Positions 33,971 through 42,559 of a stretch of DNA of 64,000 nt are shown here, piece by piece (position 1 is the first letter of the stretch; each line of letters begins with the position of its first letter). Source of the DNA: Parabacteroides sp. An277 (GTDB lineage: Bacteria; Bacteroidota; Bacteroidia; Bacteroidales; Tannerellaceae); assembly GCF_002159645.1 (NCBI RefSeq), contig NZ_NFJB01000002.1, forward strand, positions 143,267 through 207,266. Direction: 5' to 3'. The notes under the pieces are model-generated. The model was not told the DNA's origin. It did not search any database and was given only the letters and a program-made list of their open reading frames with translations. A program made the position numbers and the translations under genes.

Positions 33971-36900
33971 TTATTTAACGACTACCTTGAAGCTTTCGCC
34001 GTCTACCGATACCACTGCGATACCTGCCGGAACGGCGATCGTCTCGTTATCCGAGTTGATAGTTTCATTAGCGACAACCTTACCCAAGATAGTAGCGATA
34101 ACTACGTTCTTGCCTTCCGCACCCTTGATAACTACAGCACCGTCGGTAGCAACTACTGAAACTGCACCTTCAGCGGTGATACTTTCGTTAGCAGTAGCGT
34201 TCAACTCGCTGTCTTCCATCGTGAATACGGCTGCGTTGTCGATGTTTTCAGTTACAACCAAGTTGTCGTTTACCCAACGTAAATAACCCGGTTTAGATTC
34301 AACAGATGCAACTGTCCAATGCCAGTGATTATTGTTATCAATAACTAAGTTATACTTCTTAGCATAACCAGCAGCCGTTTCAACTACGAACTCGTTAGCT
34401 TCTTCGTCAATCATCTTGAAAGCAAACTTAGCGATATTGAAATCACCGTTACCTACTTCCATCTTAGAAACTACTTCGCCAGCTTTGTTCGTGAAGAACA
34501 ACGTATCGTTGGTATGATAACCTGGTACGAATGCCAACTTGTATTCACCGTTATACTGGTACTTGTTGTTATGAACATCTTTGTTCGCCATAGCAGAATC
34601 TACCATGTTCACCAAGAAGTCGCCGTAAGTTGTATCAGCACGATGAGTTCCATGTGCCGGAACATTGCACTGGTATGTAGTATCCACGCGATTGATTCTT
34701 ACGCCCAACAGATATTGATAAGCAAAGTTACCAACACGGTTTACATAAGCTGTATCTACATACAGTGTCGGATTGATATCCGTATGAGCCAAACGGTTGC
34801 CCATACCTGCAAATTCGCCATCTTCGAACAATACATTTTCATCCTTCAAGTTCTCCTTCAGCGTAAGGATAATCTTGTCGCCTTGAGCCAACTTCTTGTA
34901 AGTAGGAGCTTCAGCTACATTGATTGTGAATACATCGTTAGAAGGAGCACTATACAGATAAGTATCTTTCAATGCACCTGTTGCTGTAGTTGTAGCACCG
35001 ATAATCTTATTGCTAGACAGGCGTAAGCTCTTAACATAGCTGTCATAAGCACTTTCATACTTTGCGTTATCGTCTGTAGGTACAGTCCAATCTTCATGAT
35101 AATAATAGATGTCATTATATGCATAGACCGGAACCAAGTTTACAGTACTATCGCCTTCTATCTTGAATGCGATACGAGTACCTGTCTTCTTGTCATCGTT
35201 ACATACATAGTATGCGTTACCAGCAGATTCGTCATAATCTTTACCGTTCAGGTATTCACCATTATCGGTATTCTTCAGAACGTAAGTACAGATTTGCAAT
35301 TCCGTATTTGGTGCATAGTAATCGCTTTCCGGATCAAGGCTTGTTGTTACCCATTTCTTCTCGGCAGTTGAATAATATTCAATAGCTGTTTCAATCTTAA
35401 CCGTATCAGCCGCCATGCGCGTAAAGTCTTCAGTTGCATCTACCAACTTCACGGTCGGCATTTCGATACGCCATTCCGTAGCGTTTTCTTCATCCAAACC
35501 AACACGATGTTTGTCATTATGATTTTCGATGATGTTCAATCCGCCGCTTAATTCCGTCATTGCAATGGTGTACGTATTAGCATTCAGTTCAGCAGCTGTG
35601 AAGCGTTTGAAACCGTCGTTCGACTTATACGTAGTAACCGGAGTGATGCGCAATGTATCGTTACCTTCCGTCCAGTCAGGATGAACAACTGCATATACAT
35701 TATCTGCTACTTTATATACTTCTCCATCCAAAATCCACTGAGCAGAGGCTCCGTTTTCACGGTTTGTGAACGTGTAGTCTGAAGAAATAGCAAACTGACC
35801 TTCCGGTTTAGTCAAATCAACGTTTTCAGGAGCTACCCAAGCAACAGCACCGTTTTCATTCAAACCTAATACTTTGCCGTAGTTATAATGCTCCTTATCC
35901 TTATTGATAAATTCAACTTTATAGTAGGAAGGAGTAGTCAACCACTTATCTGCCGTAATACCGTTACCTGCATTCAACTTGAAGCTGATTTCCGGTGTCG
36001 TAAGCAAATTACTTTCTACATCGGCAACCAAGATGATATCGCTACCTTTCTTTTCAAGACCAACCTTATAGCCTCCGATTTCGATACCAGTAACCGCTTC
36101 TGTCGTTATCTTATCGTTATAATCGTAAGCAAATTGGAATTCGGTTACATAATCATGTTTAGCCTTTTCTGTTGCAGAAGCATTCTGCCATTCAGCCCAT
36201 TCCTTCGGAGTGATAGTAGTAAAGACATAACCATGTGCATTTGGTGCTGTGTACTGAGGATTCTTCTTATCGATTACGATAATATTACCCTTTTCATTTA
36301 CCAACATGAAGTTTATTTCATCGCTTGCATCCGTATATTTAGCTTTACCATTGCTGTATGTAACTTCTGTAACCGGATACAACTGACCTTCGAACTCACC
36401 TGTTACATCCACATCTTTATCCTTGTCGTTCTTGTAAGTGATGTCCAAGGTAAAGTAATCACCGTAACGATCGATTAAATCGTTAGCTTGGAAATACTTG
36501 TCAGCTACTTGATACAAGCCATAATAGCGAGTTTCTGTACCCGACAAATCTGCACCACTTATAGCTAATGGAACACCATTCAAATAAGAAACATTATTTA
36601 CAGTCTTCTTATCCGTAGCTGAAAAAGTTACACCTGCCTTATTCTTGAAATAAATGGTATAATTACCATCTAAGTCAGTATTTTCATAGGCAGCCCACAA
36701 ATAGTTAGAATTTGTAGCAGCTTCTTCCAAAACTTCTGCAGTGGCTTCTATATATGTTACATTACCATCCTTGTCTGAATAAATAACATTATTATCGCCA
36801 CTAGCGCTCTTCTGAATCAACAGATAAGAATTATCCTTATTAGCGTCAACTTTCTTAACAAGAGGAAGACTAAATACTTTCTCATCCAACAATTTTACAC

Positions 36901-37837
36901 CGTTGATAATAGTAGCATATTCATTATCCGGATTTGTTGCAGTACCAAACAATACATTAGTCTTATCTTCTGTACATTGAATAGCTACATTCGCATTTTT
37001 TACAGTAGTACCAAAAATCTTTACGAACTCTTCAGATGTACCTCTGAAGATAGCAACTGTGTTCTTATCTGACTTAGTAACCATTTCTTTAATTGCAGAC
37101 TCATTCAAAAGTTTGCCATTATCGTAAATAGGTTCTACCTGAATCTGTTTATTAGTTTGTTTGTAAGACTTATCGAAAGAAGCATAAGTGTAATCAACGC
37201 CACAGTCATTATAAGTGTTTACTCCTAATGAAGTGATGTCAAATCCTTTCAATGCTTTTGTGGTAACAGCAGCTATACCATCTTCTGAACCATCAAGATC
37301 AAACTTTTTAAGCCCTTCAGATACTAAAAGAGCAGCAGATGTTGAACCATCAGTTTTAGCTACCACCTTAAAACCATTGAAAGTATTTCTATCTACAACA
37401 AAATTAGTTGTCTCTGCTGTTGGGAAAATGGAAATACCATTTGCCATATACCCATTCTTTGAAGCTTCGCAAGTAATTACATTACCACGAAGTGTAACAG
37501 AAGAAGCTACAACTGTAATCGCATTCTTATAAGCAGAAAATTCTGAAGCTTCATTCTTCAAAAGAATTTTCAAGTTTTCAACAGTTACATTCTCTGCATT
37601 AATAACAATACGTCCCTTTAAAGTAGCCTCATTTTCACCAACGATTTTAACATTAGGAGTAGAGATTAATAAATAGTCATTTCCTAAGTCAACATCTTCA
37701 TTAATAGTGATAACGGCTCCGTTCTCAGTCAGCTCTATCCCAGGAACATTCGCAGGAAGTTTAGAAGCTGCTTCGATTGTTGCCAGCGACCCCGTCAAAA
37801 GCATCGCCGCACAAAGCGTAAGTACTTTTTTGTTCAT
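33971..37837 (-). CDS. Large secreted DUF6383-type surface protein with N-terminal beta-helix region
   Basis: The 1288-residue protein starts MNKKVLTLCAAMLLTGSLATIEA (signal peptide). Residues about 30-150 repeat short strands (VKIVGENEATLKGRIVI, VTVENLKILLKN, VTLRGNVITC, FVVDRNTFNG), the pattern of a right-handed parallel beta-helix. The long middle part is acidic, Asn/Asp/Thr-rich and repetitive with many KYY/KDKD-type strands. The last about 75 residues (GAVVIKGAEGKNVVIA, IAVPAGIAVVSVDGESFKVVVK) match my memory of the DUF6383 domain and look like a type IX secretion sorting domain. I infer export and surface anchoring; the ligand is unknown. It is a paralogue of the gene at 1-882. Confidence 0.82.
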   Translation of the reverse strand: MNKKVLTLCAAMLLTGSLATIEAASKLPANVPGIELTENGAVITINEDVDLGNDYLLISTPNVKIVGENEATLKGRIVINAENVTVENLKILLKNEASEFSAYKNAITVVASSVTLRGNVITCEASKNGYMANGISIFPTAETTNFVVDRNTFNGFKVVAKTDGSTSAALLVSEGLKKFDLDGSEDGIAAVTTKALKGFDITSLGVNTYNDCGVDYTYASFDKSYKQTNKQIQVEPIYDNGKLLNESAIKEMVTKSDKNTVAIFRGTSEEFVKIFGTTVKNANVAIQCTEDKTNVLFGTATNPDNEYATIINGVKLLDEKVFSLPLVKKVDANKDNSYLLIQKSASGDNNVIYSDKDGNVTYIEATAEVLEEAATNSNYLWAAYENTDLDGNYTIYFKNKAGVTFSATDKKTVNNVSYLNGVPLAISGADLSGTETRYYGLYQVADKYFQANDLIDRYGDYFTLDITYKNDKDKDVDVTGEFEGQLYPVTEVTYSNGKAKYTDASDEINFMLVNEKGNIIVIDKKNPQYTAPNAHGYVFTTITPKEWAEWQNASATEKAKHDYVTEFQFAYDYNDKITTEAVTGIEIGGYKVGLEKKGSDIILVADVESNLLTTPEISFKLNAGNGITADKWLTTPSYYKVEFINKDKEHYNYGKVLGLNENGAVAWVAPENVDLTKPEGQFAISSDYTFTNRENGASAQWILDGEVYKVADNVYAVVHPDWTEGNDTLRITPVTTYKSNDGFKRFTAAELNANTYTIAMTELSGGLNIIENHNDKHRVGLDEENATEWRIEMPTVKLVDATEDFTRMAADTVKIETAIEYYSTAEKKWVTTSLDPESDYYAPNTELQICTYVLKNTDNGEYLNGKDYDESAGNAYYVCNDDKKTGTRIAFKIEGDSTVNLVPVYAYNDIYYYHEDWTVPTDDNAKYESAYDSYVKSLRLSSNKIIGATTTATGALKDTYLYSAPSNDVFTINVAEAPTYKKLAQGDKIILTLKENLKDENVLFEDGEFAGMGNRLAHTDINPTLYVDTAYVNRVGNFAYQYLLGVRINRVDTTYQCNVPAHGTHRADTTYGDFLVNMVDSAMANKDVHNNKYQYNGEYKLAFVPGYHTNDTLFFTNKAGEVVSKMEVGNGDFNIAKFAFKMIDEEANEFVVETAAGYAKKYNLVIDNNNHWHWTVASVESKPGYLRWVNDNLVVTENIDNAAVFTMEDSELNATANESITAEGAVSVVATDGAVVIKGAEGKNVVIATILGKVVANETINSDNETIAVPAGIAVVSVDGESFKVVVK

Positions 37838-38247
37838 AAGATTTAAATTTTTAATTATACAAAATGTTTGATTAATAAACTCTTGATTAAATCTTACGAA
37901 GGTTTAGCACAACGTTCCCGGCTTTGATTACGGACATAAAGAAAGCGCGGGCTTACGTTGTCTATTATTTAGTTAGAGGCTCTGGAAATGCCCGCTTTAC
38001 AATAATAGAACAACAGCCCGCGCTTATACGATTATATTTTCAGTCTCCCCGCAGTGATACATATACTTTGATATGCACAAATTATAGGAAACCTTATATA
38101 TGCTTCGTATGTAGCGCAAGCATTTACTGTCCATCATTCCGTAAAGCTTAAAAATTTTCCAGATTTCTAACTAGGAATAATCTTCGTAAAATGCTTGTCA
38201 ATATTTCATTGATTCCCTAAGGCGGAAACGCTCTCCGCTGCGGAATC
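37838..38247 (-). ncRNA. Structured 5' leader RNA of the large DUF6383-type gene (copy 2)
   Basis: This is the same architecture as the leader at 883-1269. P1 is at 38211-38247. P2 is at 38118-38196 with AAGCATTT/AAATGCTT and ATTATTCC/GGAATGAT (a G-U change relative to copy 1). A long hairpin at 37944-38024 uses a perfect AGCGCGGGCT/AGCCCGCGCT stem. The 37891-37901 strand (CTTCGTAAGAT in RNA) complements ATTTTACGAAG in P2, again with one G-U change. The poly-U after the hairpin is weaker (TTCTTTA) than in copy 1. Confidence 0.65.
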
Positions 38248-38251
38248 GATG

Positions 38252-38281
38252 CAAAGGTAAGGAGGAAAAATGAAATAGCAA
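38252..38281 (-). promoter_or_regulatory. Promoter of the large DUF6383-type gene
   Basis: TTG (38279-38281), 19 bp, TACCTTTG (38252-38259) on the minus strand, with the same spacing and surroundings as copy 1 at 1274-1303. Confidence 0.8.
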
Positions 38282-38471
38282 GACTTTTAGACAAAAACTT
38301 TTTGGTTTTTATCCGAAAGCAGGAGATTTGAGGACAAAACCCCAAGGTTTGGAGGATGAAACCCTCCTGGGAGCCTATAGACACACATCCCGGCAATTCT
38401 CTTTTCAAACCGAAGAAAAACTTCCTAATCCGGCATGAAAACTTCCTTTCCTAACGACAATTTCTTCACGC

Positions 38472-38545
38472 ATCGACGATATTTCTTTATCTTTAGCCTA
38501 AAGATACACAAATATCGTCGATACGTATATAAATATCGTCGATAT
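38472..38545. repeat. Four palindromes at 21-bp spacing upstream of the second DUF6383 promoter
   Basis: Palindromes are centred at 38476 (ATCGACGAT), 38497 (TATCTTTAgccTAAAGATA), 38518 and 38539 (both TATCGTCGATA). The 38497 unit is nearly identical to units at 1449-1530; the others differ in sequence but keep the spacing. Confidence 0.7.
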
Positions 38546-38634
38546 TTACAGAAATCACAATAGGGAAAAGAAGTTTTCTTAGGCGGGAAAGGAAGTTTTT
38601 CAAAGATTCGTATAGAGATTTTCTCCTTCAACAT

Positions 38635-38666
38635 TTGGCATAGATATTAGATATTTTGTAACTTTG
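38635..38666 (+). promoter_or_regulatory. Promoter of the ART-like/SecB-like cassette
   Basis: TTG (38635-38637), 21 bp, TAACTTTG (38659-38666). The predicted start near 38672 leaves about 19 nt before the ATG at 38691, so the cassette has its own promoter. Confidence 0.7.
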
Positions 38667-38690
38667 CTTTGAATTCTGAAGATTTAAATC

Positions 38691-39269
38691 ATGAATATCA
38701 AACTTGACGGGTATCATGGTACTGAAATGAAACGTGTAGATAGTATATTGACTAATGGTTTCGTTCCTTCAATAGGAGATAAAGAATGGCTCGGAGACGG
38801 AACCTACTTTTTTGTGAAAGGAATTAACGAAAGACCTGAAATACAAGCAGGAAAATGGGCAATCATTAGTGCTTGGAACAATAAGGAGAAAAAGAACGAT
38901 TACGATGAGTATGCTGTTCTACATGGGGTAATTGAAGTAGACGAGAATAAATATTTGGATTTGACAGAGCCTGATGGGGTTGAGGTTCTGGATTATATCC
39001 AAGAAAAATATACGAGCAAATTGGCTACAATAGGTAAAAAGGTAGATCCTTTGGACGGATATCTAATCAATTTTGCAAGAGGTGAAAAATTAGTCGATAT
39101 TGAGGTCGTAAAAGGAAATTTTTACATCAAATTAAGAAAAGAGGATCGAATGCTTCGTTTATCACGAAGAACGCCTAATTGTACGATTTGTTCTGTGTAT
39201 TCCCCTAAAAACAATATTAAGGATGTACGTGTTATAAGTACAGGGAGGATTGACGATGAAATTGGATAA
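38691..39269 (+). CDS. ADP-ribosyltransferase-like protein (candidate toxin)
   Basis: The 192-residue cytoplasmic protein has the H-Y type ART pattern: YHGT (His 9) in the first strand, then ILTNGF and WLGDGTYFF (Tyr 39) in the second. This matches PARP-fold families in which HGT binds NAD and the GxYF tyrosine stacks on nicotinamide. A late CTICSVY strand (about 164-170) is where the third catalytic residue would lie, but I cannot see an obvious Glu there. It overlaps the next gene by 14 bp, and the cassette is A+T-rich relative to neighbours. I infer an NAD-using effector or toxin; target unknown. A non-catalytic ART relative is possible. Confidence 0.65.
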   Translation: MNIKLDGYHGTEMKRVDSILTNGFVPSIGDKEWLGDGTYFFVKGINERPEIQAGKWAIISAWNNKEKKNDYDEYAVLHGVIEVDENKYLDLTEPDGVEVLDYIQEKYTSKLATIGKKVDPLDGYLINFARGEKLVDIEVVKGNFYIKLRKEDRMLRLSRRTPNCTICSVYSPKNNIKDVRVISTGRIDDEIG

Positions 39270-39573
39270 AGAGCATAAAGAAAGAATTGACAGGTATTTC
39301 GATGAAATATCGGCAGATGAATTGTATTCTGTCCTTACTGAAAAATATCATTTTGAAAGTAAGGATAATGATATGGTTATTGTCAATAATGGCAAGTATT
39401 TATGTAGAGAAGACATGATGCCTGCTTTTTGGGAAGGCACTATGTCTTACGCTAATCTTGATATTAAATTGGAAATTGAAGTTGTACAAATGGATCTTTG
39501 GGGAAATAAATCTGATATTCAAAAAGAAGAATTTGTTTGTGACAAATCTTGTTCAATTCCATTAGCTTCATAA
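39256..39573 (+). CDS. Small unknown protein, middle gene of the ART-like/SecB-like cassette (candidate antitoxin)
   Basis: The 105-residue acidic protein begins at ATG 39256, preceded by GGGAGGA at 39243-39249 inside the upstream gene; a TTG codon at 39250 would add two residues. I recognise no family. The first about 35 residues are helical and charged (KEHKERIDRYFDEISADELYSVL), and the rest is strand-rich (NLDIKLEIEVVQMDLWG). The 14-bp overlap with the ART-like gene and 4-bp gap to the SecB-like gene imply one translational unit. By position it is the natural partner or antitoxin; that is inference. Confidence 0.65.
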   Translation: MKLDKEHKERIDRYFDEISADELYSVLTEKYHFESKDNDMVIVNNGKYLCREDMMPAFWEGTMSYANLDIKLEIEVVQMDLWGNKSDIQKEEFVCDKSCSIPLAS

Positions 39574-39577
39574 TAAT

Positions 39578-39994
39578 ATGAAAATTCAACTTAAGGGCTG
39601 GAAAGTCAAAAATTTATCATTGGAAATAAATAATGAACCGTCAAGGGTATCAAAAGAGAATTCTTTCAATTTGTCTATAGGGTATTCTTTTCCAGAAGAT
39701 AATGATACAGAGTTCGGAATAGGTTTTATTATAGATATTGGAGATGCAGAATTTAAGATCACACTGGAAATGCTGTTTTTCTTCCAAGTCGACCAGGTTG
39801 TTGATGAAGAATTAAAGCAATCTGATTTTGTTAAAATCAACGCTCCGGCGATAGCGTTCCCTTATGTACGTTCTTATATATCCAATCTAACTTTGCAGTC
39901 AGGCTTTAATCCTATCATACTGCCGTCTGTAAATTTTGTTGCACTTGTCAGAAACAAGAATGAAAATGAAATTAAACAAAAAGAATCAGAGTAA
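39578..39994 (+). CDS. SecB-like chaperone
   Basis: The 138-residue protein ends with the SecB signature: INAPAIAFPYVRSYIS (residues 87-102) followed by LTLQSGFNPIILPSVNFVAL (103-122), matching the NAP-FPY-R-IS and PVNF segments of SecB. The N-terminal half has the four-stranded pattern of the fold (FNLSIGYSF, FGIGFIIDIGDAEFKITLEMLFFF). It is shorter than proteobacterial SecB and lacks its acidic start. Bacteroidales do not normally carry secB in the Sec operon; solitary SecB-like proteins elsewhere serve as toxin-antitoxin chaperones. It is the last gene of the cassette, 4 bp after the small unknown gene. Confidence 0.78.
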   Translation: MKIQLKGWKVKNLSLEINNEPSRVSKENSFNLSIGYSFPEDNDTEFGIGFIIDIGDAEFKITLEMLFFFQVDQVVDEELKQSDFVKINAPAIAFPYVRSYISNLTLQSGFNPIILPSVNFVALVRNKNENEIKQKESE

Positions 39995-40133
39995 GAGTAA
40001 ACGGATGGTTTTCCTTCCAAATGATACTATATGCAATTTATAAAACTGTTGAAGGCACGAATCTCTTTTATATAAAATCCGCTTAATCTATCTTTATTTA
40101 GACGACTTTGCAAATCGAAAATAGATAAGAGAT

Positions 40134-40694
40134 ATGGAACGTATTCTGGCGAAGATGCAATCAATATGTGCCATATCAGACAGGGCTATAGAGATGTTGA
40201 AGAAACATTTGTCGCGTTGCGATTTTCCCAAACGGTATTTGCTTATCAAAGAGGGAATTTATTGCAAATATGCTTACTTCATCGAGAAAGGAATGACGCG
40301 CTCTTTCTGGTTGGTCGACGGGCAGGAAATCACTACTTCGTTTGCTTGGGAAGGAAGTATTGTCTTTAGTATGGATGAGTTGTATTACGGGAAAGTAAGC
40401 GAAGAATTTGTGGAAACGTTAGAAGAGGTGGAAGCTTATCGAATCGCGCTAACCAATTTGAGACATCTTTTCGAAACAGACCTGGAATGGTGCAACTGGG
40501 GAAGGATTATCCACCAAAATGAATACCGTCGCCTGCATCAAAGCCATAAAGAACGGCTTACACTTCCGGGCAAAGAACGCTACGAGGCGTTTAAACAACA
40601 ATTTCCGGAAGTTTGCCAACGGGTGAATTTAGGTTACATAGCTTCTTATTTAGGCATTACACTGTCCACATTGAGCCGCTTAAGAGCCGAATAG
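40134..40694 (+). CDS. Crp/Fnr-family transcriptional regulator
   Basis: The 186-residue protein has an N-terminal cyclic-nucleotide-binding-type beta barrel (RYLLIKEGIYCKYAYFIEKGMTRSFWLVDGQEITTSFAWEG, residues about 34-75) and a short C-terminal HTH (VNLGYIASYLGITLSTLSRLR, about 164-184). It lacks Fnr cysteines and the canonical cAMP-binding Arg-Ser pair, as in many Bacteroidetes Crp-like regulators of unknown effector. It stands alone, 140 bp downstream of the cassette and convergent with yqeY. No evidence links it to either side. Confidence 0.88.
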   Translation: MERILAKMQSICAISDRAIEMLKKHLSRCDFPKRYLLIKEGIYCKYAYFIEKGMTRSFWLVDGQEITTSFAWEGSIVFSMDELYYGKVSEEFVETLEEVEAYRIALTNLRHLFETDLEWCNWGRIIHQNEYRRLHQSHKERLTLPGKERYEAFKQQFPEVCQRVNLGYIASYLGITLSTLSRLRAE

Positions 40695-40707
40695 AGAGAA
40701 AAGTAAA

Positions 40708-40755
40708 AAGCCACGGAATCAAGGAGCTTTTATTTGTCCCGTGATTCCGTGGCTT
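40708..40755. terminator. Bidirectional terminator between crp-like gene and yqeY
   Basis: AAGCCACGGAATCA (40708-40721) pairs perfectly with TGATTCCGTGGCTT (40742-40755). In minus sense a T-rich tract follows. It ends the dcw operon. Confidence 0.85.
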
Positions 40756-40769
40756 CTGTGTTCAGATAC

Positions 40770-41219
40770 TTAAGCCAACAGACGCTTTACGGCTTCTGAA
40801 ATGGCACGACCTTCAGCTCGTCCAGCCAATGCCTTCGAAGCCACGCCCATGACTTTGCCCATTTCCTTTGCACTTGTAGCGCCCACTTCGGCAATAATCT
40901 TTTTCAATTCGGCTTCCAATTCTTCAGCCGTCATTTGTTTGGGAAGATATTTCTCCAACACAGCCACCTGAGCCAATTCACCTTCCGCCAAATCGGCCCG
41001 TCCTTGCTCTGTATAAATAGCCGCCGAATCCTTGCCTTGCTTTACCAATTTCTGTAAAAGCTTCAACGCATCGGCATCGCTCAATGTATCATTTGCACCC
41101 GGAGCTGTCTTCGCTTCCAGAAATACTTTCTTTACGTTTCTTAAAGTTTCGAGGGCGACTTTATCCTTCGCCTTCATTGCGTTTTTAATGTCTTCGCTGA
41201 CTTTTTCAAATAAATCCAT
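40770..41219 (-). CDS. yqeY: GatB/YqeY domain-containing protein
   Basis: The 149-residue cytoplasmic protein has the YqeY layout: an N-terminal helical pair (EDIKNAMKAKDKVALETLRNV) and the C-terminal tRNA-binding-type domain with LPKQMTAEELE and EMGKVMGVASKALAGRAEGR. It resembles the GatB tail and may assist tRNA-dependent amidation, though its role is unproven. It lies 16 bp downstream of ftsZ, the usual place in Bacteroidetes dcw clusters, and ends the operon. Confidence 0.92.
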   Translation of the reverse strand: MDLFEKVSEDIKNAMKAKDKVALETLRNVKKVFLEAKTAPGANDTLSDADALKLLQKLVKQGKDSAAIYTEQGRADLAEGELAQVAVLEKYLPKQMTAEELEAELKKIIAEVGATSAKEMGKVMGVASKALAGRAEGRAISEAVKRLLA

Positions 41220-41235
41220 GATGTTATTTCGTTAT

Positions 41236-42537
41236 TTAAAACTGAATTGCAAAATCAGAAGGCGTATTATTACCTTTTCCTTTCGACACGTTTTTAGCAG
41301 ACTGAGCACCATTCGCCACGCGTCCTCGACGATAGGTAGGAGTTTCTTCCAGAACCGCAATCATTTGGTCATCGTCCAATTGTTCAGCCGTAAGAATAGT
41401 GACTTCGGCTCGTGGATGAATATCCATATCCTCACCATAAGCCTGAAAAATCCACTCGTTTTCTTCCTCCTCTTGTTGTTTACGCTTACGTTCTTCCTCT
41501 TCCGCGTTTTTCTTATCCATTTCAGCTTCCATGCCTCGCTCTTCAGCCAAAATATCATCCACACCAAAGCCTGTAGCCAAAATCGTTATCTTTATCTGCT
41601 GACCCAACGTATTGTCATAACCAAATCCCCATTTCACTTCATATTCCGTCTTGAAACGCGCCATGAAGTCGTGGATGTCTTGCATTTCGTCCATGCCCAA
41701 TTCGGCTTCTTCACTAAAGTAAATGACAAACAACAGACGTTTGGCATTAAAGATATTATCATTATCATTCAGCAATGAATTGTGCAACGCCCTATCGATA
41801 GCATGTTGCAAGCGTTTCTCACCTTCTCCATACCCAATGCTCATTAACGCCACGCCGCTATTACGCATCGTTGTATCCACATCGGCAAAGTCTACATTCT
41901 GTACCAATTCGATGGTAATGATTTCCGCGATACTCTTGGCAGCAATGGTTAATGTTTCGTCTGCTTTCTTATAGGCTTTTGGGACACTTAAACGCTCTTC
42001 TGCCGACAATTTACGTAATCGTTCATTATTAATAACCAACAAGGCATCTACATTCTTGGCCATTTCGCGCACCCCTTTCAATGCCTTGACGATTTTCGGA
42101 CGACCTTCAAATAAGAAAGGAATTGTCACGATGCCCACAGTTAAGATACCCATTTCCTTCGATATCTTCGCTACAATAGGTCCCGCACCTGTTCCGGTTC
42201 CTCCGCCCATTCCGGCCGTGATGAAAGTCATTTGCGTACCGTCGCTCAGCATAGCTCTGATTTCTTCCGTACTTTCTTCCGCTGCCTCACGACCTTTCTC
42301 AGGACGATTTCCAGAACCACGACCATGTGTCGTATTCCGTCCTAATAACAATTTAGCCGGAACCGCCGAACCATTCAATGCTTGCATATCCGTATTACAC
42401 AATACGAACGAAACATCGTGTATACCTTCTTTATACATATTGGAAACAGCATTACCACCGCCTCCGCCAACGCCTATTACCTTGATAATCGTTTCAGGCT
42501 TCGCCGAAACATTAATATCTAATAATTTATCATCCAT
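41236..42537 (-). CDS. ftsZ: Cell division GTPase FtsZ
   Basis: The 433-residue tubulin homologue polymerises into the Z-ring at mid-cell. The GTP-binding motif GMGGGTGTGAGPIVAKI (about 108-124) and the start IKVIGVGGGGGNAVSNMY are intact, as is the T7-loop region (NVDFADVDTTM). After the core (about residue 325) comes a Glu/Lys-rich charged linker and a C-terminal tail ending SDFAIQF that should bind FtsA; the linker is long and low in complexity. It follows ftsA by 22 bp within the dcw operon. Confidence 0.96.
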   Translation of the reverse strand: MDDKLLDINVSAKPETIIKVIGVGGGGGNAVSNMYKEGIHDVSFVLCNTDMQALNGSAVPAKLLLGRNTTHGRGSGNRPEKGREAAEESTEEIRAMLSDGTQMTFITAGMGGGTGTGAGPIVAKISKEMGILTVGIVTIPFLFEGRPKIVKALKGVREMAKNVDALLVINNERLRKLSAEERLSVPKAYKKADETLTIAAKSIAEIITIELVQNVDFADVDTTMRNSGVALMSIGYGEGEKRLQHAIDRALHNSLLNDNDNIFNAKRLLFVIYFSEEAELGMDEMQDIHDFMARFKTEYEVKWGFGYDNTLGQQIKITILATGFGVDDILAEERGMEAEMDKKNAEEEERKRKQQEEEENEWIFQAYGEDMDIHPRAEVTILTAEQLDDDQMIAVLEETPTYRRGRVANGAQSAKNVSKGKGNNTPSDFAIQF

Positions 42538-42559
42538 AACTTTACCCTTTCATCTTTAT

